Below are positions 1 through 5,150 of a stretch of DNA of 5,150 bases, piece after piece. Source of the stretch: Psychrobacter sp. (GTDB lineage Bacteria > Pseudomonadota > Gammaproteobacteria > Pseudomonadales > Moraxellaceae); contig JAAXIL010000225.1 in the NCBI GenBank assembly GCA_012270355.1, positions 1 through 5,150 on the forward strand. Reading direction: 5' to 3'. Numbering within the stretch: the first letter of the stretch is position 1; each line of letters opens with the position of its first letter. A program made the translations under genes and the position numbers. The notes beneath the pieces are model-generated. The model saw nothing but the letters and a program-made list of their open reading frames with translations. It did no database searches and was not told where the DNA came from.

Positions 1-2
1 AA

Positions 3-479
3 CAGCGAGCTGATGATTTAGTCAACCGTGATTTCACAGCCCATCGCCCTAACCACCTATGGGTGGCTGACTTTACTTACGTTAACACATTGAGTGGCTG
101 GGTATATACCATCTTCATCATTGACGTGTTTGCCCGCTGTATTGTTGGCTGGAAGGTGTCTAATCGTATGAATACTGATATGGTGATGTCAGCGTTAAAT
201 CAAGCAATAGCAGACAGAAACAACCCAAAAGATGTGATTCATCATAGTGATCGCGGCGTACAATATTTATCTATTCGCTATACGGATAAGATAGGCGGGG
301 CGGTTCAGCCGTTGGATTATGTCAAAAGGCAAGTGGCATCAAGGCAAATGCGAATTTTGTTTGCGGATGAGTTAGGCTATTCGGTTACCCAACTTTGGGC
401 ACACCGCCCCAATCTCACCAAACCTATTGCGGCCTTTTTGCTTAAACTTAATAATATGCTACGGGCGACTCTGCCTTGA
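3..479 (+). pseudogene. IS3-family transposase OrfB remnant, 5' cut by window edge, 3' replaced by foreign sequence
   Basis: The open frame enters from the left edge with no start codon visible; the GTG at 63 is only an internal valine. From position 3 to about 290 it reads as the integrase core of an IS3-family OrfB. The segment HRPNHLWVADFTY carries the first catalytic Asp (codon 69-71). The segment DVIHHSDRGVQYLSIRYTDK carries the second Asp (codon 249-251), 60 residues later, as expected for the DDE(35)E fold. The family normally continues with a GDSYDNALAE-like block holding the catalytic Glu about 35 residues further on. That block is absent: after TDK the sequence changes to something unrelated and stops at 477-479. 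The protein therefore cannot be an active transposase. No terminal inverted repeat is visible, so the right end of the element appears deleted. The transposase identity is confident; the junction is placed by eye. Confidence 0.85.
291..479 (+). pseudogene. Probable 3' remnant of a LysR-type transcriptional regulator, fused in frame to the transposase fragment
   Basis: About 62 codons after the transposase break do not belong to IS3 transposases. They resemble the end of a LysR effector-binding domain. GGAVQPLDYV followed by VASRQMRILF recalls the family's G-x-A-x-x-P-x-x-x-V then (A)SGxLxxLL pattern. WAHRPNLTKPIAAFLLKL recalls the terminal Y/W-x-x-R-x-x-L-x-x-x-x-x-A-F-x-x-F-L pattern, with normal spacing to the stop codon. 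The DNA-binding helix-turn-helix and most of the effector domain are missing, so this is a scar and not a working regulator. It could have arisen when an insertion sequence entered a LysR gene and an adjacent deletion removed both the element's right end and the gene's middle. The LysR assignment is recalled from family patterns and is moderate; another small C-terminal domain is possible. Confidence 0.5.
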
Positions 480-505
480 CTGTGTTATGATACCGCTCTT
501 ATATT
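476..505 (+). promoter_or_regulatory. Candidate sigma70 promoter for map
   Basis: TTGACT at 476-481 matches the -35 consensus at five of six bases. TATATT at 500-505 matches the -10 consensus at five of six, with an 18-base spacer. Transcription would begin near 512 and leave a leader of only about 14 bases. An overlapping alternative is the extended -10 TGTTATGAT at 483-491, which would start near 498 and give a leader of about 28 bases. The -35 box overlaps the stop codon of the upstream broken frame. The sites are visible in the sequence; their use is inferred. Confidence 0.55.
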
Positions 506-525
506 TTTAGAACACCTTTAGACTT

Positions 526-1326
526 ATGACCGACCAAAATGTACCCATTTTAACTCCAACCGCTATAGAAAAAATGCGGGTTGCAGGCAAGCTGGCACGC
601 GATGTGCTTATTATGCTCGATGACCATGTTAAAGCAGGTGTGACCACCGAAGCCCTCAATCAAATTGCCCATGATTATATGGTCAATGAGCAAGGCACTA
701 TTCCTGCTCCCCTTAATTATGGCAGTCCGCCATTCCCAAAATCCATTTGCACTTCGGTGAATCACGTCGTTTGTCATGGCATCCCCGATGACAACAAAGT
801 GCTCAAAGATGGTGACATCATCAATATTGACGTGACCGTAATCAAAGATGGCTATTTTGGTGACACCTCAAAAATGTGGATTATCGGCGAAGGGTCAATC
901 ATGGCAAATCGTTTGGTTGATGTTGCTCAAAAAGCATTGTATGCAGGCATGGCAACGGTGAAAAATGGCTCATATTTAGGCGACATTGGTGCCGCCATTG
1001 AAGCCGTGGTAAAGCCCGAACGCTTTAGCATCGTCAAAGAATTTTGCGGACACGGCATCAGTAACCAATTTCACCATGCCCCACAAGTCATGCACGCAGG
1101 CAAAAAAGGTACGGGGCTACCACTCCAAACAGGCATGAGCTTTACGATTGAGCCGATGATAAATCAAGGTAAATGGCAAACCAAAATTTTGCCCGACAAA
1201 TGGACCGCCATCACCAAAGATCGCAAACTCTCTGCCCAGTGGGAACACACGCTGATGGTGACGGACAACGGCTGTGAGGTGTTTACCGCTCGCCCCGAGG
1301 AAGATTTAAGCTTTTTAACTGCTTAG
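526..1326 (+). CDS. map: Type I methionine aminopeptidase
   Basis: This cytosolic dinuclear-metal enzyme removes the initiator methionine from new proteins when the second residue is small. The 266-residue product matches the usual length of bacterial type Ia enzymes (264 in E. coli). All metal ligands are readable: Asp102 in NIDV, Asp113 in GDTS, His176 in CGHG, Glu209 in TIEP and Glu240 in QWEH. The substrate-contacting histidines His84 (VCHGIP) and His183 (QFHHAP) are also present, so it should be active. The ATG at 526 gives the expected N-terminus, which leads into an IEKMRVAGKLA helix. No clear Shine-Dalgarno sequence precedes it. In E. coli map also lies directly before glnD, with rpsB divergent on its other side; here a transposase/LysR scar occupies that side. 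The promoter at 476-505 probably drives it. Identification is secure. Confidence 0.97.
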   Translation: MTDQNVPILTPTAIEKMRVAGKLARDVLIMLDDHVKAGVTTEALNQIAHDYMVNEQGTIPAPLNYGSPPFPKSICTSVNHVVCHGIPDDNKVLKDGDIINIDVTVIKDGYFGDTSKMWIIGEGSIMANRLVDVAQKALYAGMATVKNGSYLGDIGAAIEAVVKPERFSIVKEFCGHGISNQFHHAPQVMHAGKKGTGLPLQTGMSFTIEPMINQGKWQTKILPDKWTAITKDRKLSAQWEHTLMVTDNGCEVFTARPEEDLSFLTA

Positions 1327-1413
1327 ATACATTATTTAATAAGCCCTAACTAATCTCCTACCACCGAGCAGTGCTGTTTATTTTGTGACCCCGAACGCCC
1401 GATACTCACGCCT
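1327..1413. other. map-glnD spacer, possibly including the true glnD 5' end
   Basis: This 87-base gap contains no hairpin terminator, so map and glnD may be co-transcribed. The glnD frame is open from 1354, just after the TAA at 1351-1353. Translated up to the TTG at 1414, it gives about 20 codons ending in FCDPERPILTPL, which looks more like protein than random spacer. No ATG occurs in any plus-strand frame of the gap. The GTG codons at 1371 and 1385 are out of the glnD frame and soon hit stops. A TATTTAAT string at 1334-1341 could serve as a weak -10 element, but I see no matching -35. Confidence 0.4.
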
Positions 1414-4092
1414 TTGCACGATATAACTGCCAATGACATTAACCCTGTGACGCTCGGCATTCGAGAGTGGATCACCCTTATCGAACAGGAAATAAACGAG
1501 GCTCTTTCGAATGGAGTAGATATTAGGGATTTGGTGCAGGCTAGGGTGTGTGCGGCAGACAGCTTACTGATGGCATTATTTAAAAAATGTGGTCTGGCTG
1601 ACACAGACTTAGCACTCTTTGCTACGGGCGGGTATGGACGAGGCGAATTGTCGTTACATTCTGACATTGATATCTTGTTGTTGTCGCCAAAAGCACTGAC
1701 GAGCGACAGCGAAGACAAGGTTAATCAATTTGTTGCCAAATTGTGGGATGTTGGCATTGAGCCAGGACTTGCGGTGCGAAGTGTGTCGGAATGTGTAGAA
1801 GCGAGCAAGGACATCACGGTTGCAACCGCCTTGCTCGAAGCTCGGTTTTTAATTGGTAATGACACGCTTGATGGCTCTCGCAGTGGCTCGCCTAACGTAC
1901 CGATGCAAATTGTGAGTGATGTTTGGTCGCAAAAAGATTTCTATGATGCCAAAATGGCGGAAGCTTCCGCCCGCTACCTTAAACACAATGCTACCGAGTA
2001 CAACCTCGAACCCGATCTTAAAAATGCCCCAGGCGGACTGCGTGACATACACACCATCGGCTGGATCACCAAACGTCATTTTCGTATCAGTAAACTTTAT
2101 GATCTTGTGCCTCAAGGTTTTTTGACCGAAAAAGAATTTGATGAGCTCATACATGCTGAAGGCTTTTTATGGTTAATTCGCCATCAATTACATATGCTAA
2201 CGGGGCGTGATGAAAACAAGCTGCTCTTTGATTATCAAAGAGATATAGCAGCTCAATTAGGCTATGAACAAACGGATGATGACCACGCAAACGCGGCTGT
2301 TGAACGCTTCATGCGAGACTACTATCGATGTGCGATGCAAATCTTCACGCTTTCAGAAATGCTTACCACACATTATTACGAGACCGTCATCGAGCCTCGC
2401 CTACCCGATGCCGAACGTCCCGAGAAAGTGCTACTTAACGCTCATTTCAACCAGATTGGCGATGCCATTGCCATCTCCCACCACCATGTGTTTGCCAAGC
2501 ATCCTGAAACCATTTTAGAGCTGTTTTTGCTCATGGGACAGCATGGTATTAAGCGAATTCGTACCCGCACCTTAAGAGCACTTAAAATTGCCGCACGAGG
2601 CATCGATCAAACCTATCGTGATGACACTGAGCATCAAGCCCTGTTTTTAGCCAACCTTAAAGAACAGAACTATTTATTCCATCGTTTGCGAATTATGAAA
2701 CGCTATGGGGTACTACAAGGCTATTTACCACAGTTTGTTCCATTGATTGGATTGATGCAATACGATTTGTTTCATCGCTACACGGTCGATGCCCATATTT
2801 TGTTATTGGTGCGAATGTTACATCGCTTTACCGACCCAAAATATGAGCAAGAATTTGATCTCGTTAGTGCCATCTACCGTCGCATTGAGCGTAAAGAAAT
2901 CTTAACCCTCGCTGCCATATTTCATGACATTGCCAAAGGCCGTGGCGGCGACCACAGCGAATTGGGTGAAGCTGATGCCATTGAATTTTGTCTCACGCAT
3001 GGCATGAGTCAAAAAGATGCCGAGTTGGTTGGCTGGCTCACTCGACATCATTTGCTCATGTCTTTAACCGCCCAAAAACAAGACATTTCAGATCCCGAAG
3101 TTGTTGCCGAATTTGCAGAAAAAGTAGGTAATGTCACGCACCTTAATCACTTGTATGTGTTGACCGTTGCTGACATGAACGCTACTAATCCTCAGCTTTG
3201 GAACAGTTGGCGGGCGACTCTCATGCGGCAACTCTACACCCAAACTCGGCGGATTTTGCGAGCTGATTTGGACGCCCCTACTAACCGTGCGGATATGATT
3301 ACCCAAACTCGACAAGCTGCCGAAGTGCTATTAAAGCAAGTCGATTACAAGCATCTTGTCCCTGATGAGGTATTCGCCATGTGGGATGAGTTGGGTGATG
3401 ATTACTTTATGCGTGAATTGCCCGATGACATCCTTTGGCACACCGAATCCATTTTATCGCACCCACCCGTTGGCAAAGCGTTTACCGCTGGTGTTGAACC
3501 GCTCGTGGTACTTAGAGAACATCGAGAACTGGCATTGGATGCGGTGCAAGTCTTTGTCTATACCCAAGATCAAGACAATTTGTTTGCGGTGACGATGGCA
3601 GTATTCGATCAAATGGATTTAGACGTGATGGATGCACGGGTTATTACCGCCACCCGTGATTTCGCGTTAGATTCTTACGTGATTTTTGATCGTCAAGGTA
3701 CGCTACTTACTGATCCTGAGCGGCAACACGAGCTTACATTTCGCCTTATTGATGCGTTTAAAAATCCCGACACCCCTAAGCTGGTGCAAAAAAGGTTGCC
3801 TCGCCAGCTTAAAAACTTTGTCGTGCCGACCACGATCGAGTTTCAGTACAATGAAGCCAATCATCAGCATGTCATGACATTGGCAACACTTGACCAACCT
3901 GGATTGCTTGCCCGTATTGGGCAAGTGTTTTTAGATCGAAATATCGAAGTTCACGCCGCCCGTATCACCACGCTAGGCGAACGAGCGGAAGATATGTTTT
4001 ATATCAGTGATAAAGATGATAAGAAACTGAGTGAAGAAAAATTAAGTAAACACGAAACTGTATTGAACTCTGCATTGACAGTAAAAATTTAA
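1414..4092 (+). CDS. glnD: Bifunctional [protein-PII] uridylyltransferase / uridylyl-removing enzyme GlnD
   Basis: GlnD is the cytosolic nitrogen sensor. It adds UMP to PII proteins (GlnB/GlnK) when glutamine is low and removes it when glutamine is high, which sets glutamine synthetase adenylylation and NtrBC activity. The 892 residues match the usual length (890 in E. coli). Residues are counted from the TTG. The nucleotidyltransferase domain shows GGYGRGEL (72-79) with catalytic Asp84 and Asp86 in HSDIDILLL. The GlnD signature PGGLRDIH lies at 206-213. The HD domain, which removes UMP, shows His460 (VDAH), His504-Asp505 (FHDIAKG) and His514 (GGDHSELG). Two C-terminal ACT domains that sense glutamine occupy about 707-785 and 817-892; the second has TLDQPGLLARIGQVF. 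Nothing appears broken. The start is the weak point: no ATG lies near the N-terminus, TTG at 1414 has no Shine-Dalgarno, and the frame is open back to 1354. It lies after map in the same frame, with two stops between, and ends at the hairpin at 4140. Confidence 0.96.
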   Translation: MHDITANDINPVTLGIREWITLIEQEINEALSNGVDIRDLVQARVCAADSLLMALFKKCGLADTDLALFATGGYGRGELSLHSDIDILLLSPKALTSDSEDKVNQFVAKLWDVGIEPGLAVRSVSECVEASKDITVATALLEARFLIGNDTLDGSRSGSPNVPMQIVSDVWSQKDFYDAKMAEASARYLKHNATEYNLEPDLKNAPGGLRDIHTIGWITKRHFRISKLYDLVPQGFLTEKEFDELIHAEGFLWLIRHQLHMLTGRDENKLLFDYQRDIAAQLGYEQTDDDHANAAVERFMRDYYRCAMQIFTLSEMLTTHYYETVIEPRLPDAERPEKVLLNAHFNQIGDAIAISHHHVFAKHPETILELFLLMGQHGIKRIRTRTLRALKIAARGIDQTYRDDTEHQALFLANLKEQNYLFHRLRIMKRYGVLQGYLPQFVPLIGLMQYDLFHRYTVDAHILLLVRMLHRFTDPKYEQEFDLVSAIYRRIERKEILTLAAIFHDIAKGRGGDHSELGEADAIEFCLTHGMSQKDAELVGWLTRHHLLMSLTAQKQDISDPEVVAEFAEKVGNVTHLNHLYVLTVADMNATNPQLWNSWRATLMRQLYTQTRRILRADLDAPTNRADMITQTRQAAEVLLKQVDYKHLVPDEVFAMWDELGDDYFMRELPDDILWHTESILSHPPVGKAFTAGVEPLVVLREHRELALDAVQVFVYTQDQDNLFAVTMAVFDQMDLDVMDARVITATRDFALDSYVIFDRQGTLLTDPERQHELTFRLIDAFKNPDTPKLVQKRLPRQLKNFVVPTTIEFQYNEANHQHVMTLATLDQPGLLARIGQVFLDRNIEVHAARITTLGERAEDMFYISDKDDKKLSEEKLSKHETVLNSALTVKI

Positions 4093-4139
4093 GGTGCAAC
4101 ATCTTTTTTTAATTTGCTCAATGATTAAAAGCTCCCATA

Positions 4140-4169
4140 AAAAAAGACCTGAAAAATCAGGTCTTTTTT
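4140..4169. terminator. Bidirectional intrinsic terminator between convergent glnD and the glycine-zipper gene
   Basis: A 13-base perfect stem pairs AAAAAAGACCTGA (4140-4152) with TCAGGTCTTTTTT (4157-4169) around an AAAA loop. On the plus strand the GACCTGA/TCAGGTC core is followed by six T. On the minus strand it is followed by a T run from the complement of the A tract (4139-4145). It can therefore end transcription arriving from glnD, 48 bases upstream, and from the minus-strand gene whose stop lies at 4189. Confidence 0.92.
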
Positions 4170-4188
4170 ATTCGAGATTGGCTAATAA

Positions 4189-4701
4189 TTAGCTCACACG
4201 ATTCCAAGCATCACGAGAAGCATGTTTGGCATCTGCCCAAGCTAAACGTGATTCACCCTTAACTTCATTCCACGAACGTTCAAGATCTGATTCATGATCT
4301 TCAAAACGAGCATCGGCAGGATAGCGGTGACGGTTAGCATAACCCACGGCATACGCAGGATGATAATCACGATCAAAATCATGACCTTCTACATAGTAGT
4401 CCGCATTAGCATGTTCTGCACGCCAGTACTCTTCTTCATGAGTTGGATCAATGGCTTCGCCTGCAGCGTGTCCTGCACCGCCACCAACTACGGCACCAAC
4501 CGCACCACCGATAAGCGTACCTAAAGGTCCTGCCATTGAACCAATGGCTGCACCAGCCGCTGCACCACCAACACCACCTACAGCAGTACCAACAGGATGT
4601 GAACCTGGTTCTCCAGTGATAGGATCAGCATTTAAGTCATGTTTGGTTTCATCTGACATGTGTTTTACAGCATCGCGATCAATATTGTCATGGTTACTCA
4701 T
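4189..4701 (-). CDS. Glycine-zipper domain protein of unknown function
   Basis: The 170-residue product has three parts. Residues 1-36 are hydrophilic and acidic and end in DPITGEPGSHPVG. Residues 37-80 are a Gly/Ala-rich stretch with repeated GxxxG spacing (for example GGVGGAAAGAAIG and IGGAVGAVVGGGAG), which typically packs as paired helices that enter or span membranes. Residues 81-170 are charged and aromatic, with DPTHEEEYWR, a DYHPAYAVGY block and a final SRLAWADAKHASRDAW segment. I recall this three-part layout (TGEPGSHPVGT, glycine zipper, DPT-EE-YWR, Y-PAY-YG, SRLAW-AKHA-RDAW) from uncharacterised proteins in many proteobacteria; no function is established to my knowledge. No signal peptide is visible, so it may be cytoplasmic, peripheral or self-inserting. 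AAGGGA at 4709-4714, seven bases before the ATG, is a good ribosome binding site and fixes the start. It appears to be a single-gene unit closed by the hairpin at 4140. Confidence 0.85.
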   Translation of the reverse strand: MSNHDNIDRDAVKHMSDETKHDLNADPITGEPGSHPVGTAVGGVGGAAAGAAIGSMAGPLGTLIGGAVGAVVGGGAGHAAGEAIDPTHEEEYWRAEHANADYYVEGHDFDRDYHPAYAVGYANRHRYPADARFEDHESDLERSWNEVKGESRLAWADAKHASRDAWNRVS

Positions 4702-4708
4702 ATTATTA

Positions 4709-4714
4709 TCCCTT
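4709..4714 (-). promoter_or_regulatory. Ribosome binding site of the glycine-zipper gene
   Basis: Read on the minus strand this is AAGGGA, seven bases before the ATG at 4701. It is the only clear Shine-Dalgarno sequence in front of a complete gene here and supports the chosen start. Confidence 0.75.
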
Positions 4715-4729
4715 AAAATATAATGTTTA

Positions 4730-4759
4730 AAGATAGACTAATTAGACTAGAAGATTCAA
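4730..4759 (-). promoter_or_regulatory. Candidate promoter for the glycine-zipper gene
   Basis: On the minus strand TTGAAT (4754-4759) could be a -35 element and TATCTT (4730-4735) a -10 element, 18 bases apart. Each matches consensus only moderately. Transcription would begin near 4723 and give a leader of about 22 bases that includes the ribosome binding site. A direct repeat, TAGACTA on the plus strand at 4734-4740 and 4743-4749, lies mostly in the spacer and could bind a regulator. Confidence 0.35.
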
Positions 4760-4951
4760 AAAGTTGAAAACATCAGGTATTTGAGTTAAACCCAAACGTC
4801 TAAAGCCGTTGATTCAACACCACATATACTAGCAATAGCCAATCCTTCTAGACAAGAAACGCACTGTAATCTGCGTTGGAGTAAGACATGGCTTGCGTTA
4901 CGAATTGTATATCTTGTAATTGCTTAGTTGAGTGCACAATGACCATTAAAC

Positions 4952-5150
4952 TTATGTTGATTGATTTAGGGTTTGTTGCACTGCCCTATGCCATTTACCC
5001 AGTAATGCCTCTCGCTCATCATGGCTAAGTTGCGGGTTGAACTCAGTATCCAATTGCCATGACGCCTGCCAAATTTCTTCATCATATAACCCACATTTCA
5101 AGCCTGCCAAAATTCCCACACCTTTTGCAGTGCTTTCCACCTCTTTTGGG
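4952..5150 (-). CDS. glpK: Glycerol kinase, C-terminal end (gene continues beyond the right edge)
   Basis: GlpK phosphorylates glycerol to glycerol-3-phosphate with ATP in the cytosol, the committing step of glycerol use. Only about the last 65 codons are in the window. The minus-strand frame opens PKEVESTAKGVGILAGLKCG, which matches the late FGGY-kinase segment P-x-V-x-E-x-T-A-x-G-x-x-x-L-A-G of glycerol kinases. It then has an acidic stretch, FNPQLSHDER (the family's F-x-P-x-x-x-x-x-x-R) and KWHRAVQ (W-x-x-A-V near the terminus). The GTG at 5140 is internal, not a start. The end position relative to these motifs is normal, so the C-terminus looks complete. Other FGGY kinases such as xylulokinase share the fold, but the F-x-P and W-x-x-A-V tail favours GlpK. 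Confidence 0.82.
   Translation of the reverse strand, partial: PKEVESTAKGVGILAGLKCGLYDEEIWQASWQLDTEFNPQLSHDEREALLGKWHRAVQQTLNQST

Larger units (their letters stand above)
4702..4951. other. Intergenic region between glpK and the glycine-zipper gene
   Basis: These 250 bases hold the probable promoter and ribosome binding site of the minus-strand gene at their left end. The remainder has many stops in all frames. I see no tRNA and no strong terminator for glpK. The only hairpin-like element is a weak inverted repeat, AACGCA at 4858-4863 with TGCGTT at 4872-4877, an 8-base gap and no T run. A second TGCGTT lies at 4894-4899. Confidence 0.5.

Noticed and set aside
1324..1353. map and glnD share a reading frame, which suggested a possible fusion or stop read-through
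   Set aside because: Two stops (TAG at 1324 and TAA at 1351) separate them, the map C-terminus is of normal length, and both are separate proteins in related organisms.
1350..1718. Minus-strand open frame opposite the start of glnD
   Set aside because: The translation has no recognisable motif and lies against the conserved GlnD nucleotidyltransferase codons. It is treated as a shadow.
4451..4723. Plus-strand open frame rich in Ala and Pro
   Set aside because: It is the antisense shadow of the glycine-zipper segment: Gly and Ala codons read backwards give Pro and Ala. It has no ribosome binding site, and the minus-strand gene accounts for the region.
4719..4724. Perfect TATAAT on the plus strand
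   Set aside because: It has no suitable -35 element upstream, and downstream on this strand is only antisense to the glpK end. In such AT-rich sequence it is likely chance.
4848..4889. 13-codon minus-strand frame in the intergenic region beginning MSYSNADY
   Set aside because: It is too short, lacks a convincing ribosome binding site and shows no homology I can recognise.
4939..5028. 29-codon hydrophobic plus-strand frame (MTIKLMLIDLGFVALPYAIY)
   Set aside because: Most of it lies antisense to the glpK 3' end and no Shine-Dalgarno precedes it. The hydrophobicity is a by-product of the opposite strand.
1..5150. CRISPR array, tRNA or rRNA gene, Neisseria-type uptake sequence, toxin-antitoxin or defence genes
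   Set aside because: Reading by eye found no spaced repeats, cloverleaf-like elements, GCCGTCTGAA copies or small paired genes. Nothing in the window supports a new system.

Overview
This window looks like an ordinary stretch of chromosome from a gammaproteobacterium. A member of the Moraxellaceae (Moraxella/Faucicola/Psychrobacter type) fits best. The reasons are the moderately AT-rich coding sequence, the map-glnD gene order common in gammaproteobacteria, the wording of the GlnD and IS3 transposase proteins, and an Acinetobacter/Moraxella-like glycine-zipper protein. This assignment rests on recalled family sequences, not on a search.

Layout from left to right. (1) Positions 1-479 hold the remains of an IS3-family transposase (OrfB, DDE integrase core). 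The reading frame enters from outside the window and carries the first two catalytic aspartates. At about position 290 it runs in frame into unrelated sequence that resembles the C-terminal end of a LysR-type transcriptional regulator, so the open frame is a chimera of two broken genes. (2) A sigma70-like promoter overlaps the end of this scar and leads into map (526-1326), the type I methionine aminopeptidase. (3) After 87 bases comes glnD (about 1414-4092), the bifunctional uridylyltransferase/uridylyl-removing enzyme that senses nitrogen status through the PII protein. Its nucleotidyltransferase, HD and two ACT domains are all intact, but its start codon is unclear: no ATG is available and TTG is the best choice. 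(4) A strong symmetrical hairpin at 4140-4169 ends glnD and also the convergent minus-strand gene that follows. (5) That minus-strand gene (4701-4189) encodes a 170-residue glycine-zipper protein of unknown function with a good ribosome binding site and a plausible promoter. (6) A 250-base intergenic stretch follows, then the 3' end of a minus-strand glycerol kinase gene (glpK) that runs off the right edge.

The genes do not form one pathway. Map performs housekeeping protein maturation, GlnD controls nitrogen assimilation, the glycine-zipper protein is probably envelope- or stress-associated, and GlpK belongs to glycerol catabolism. I found no defence island, CRISPR array, RNA gene or clearly new system. 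The items most worth a second look are the transposase-LysR chimera, the uncertain glnD start, and the conserved but uncharacterised glycine-zipper protein.
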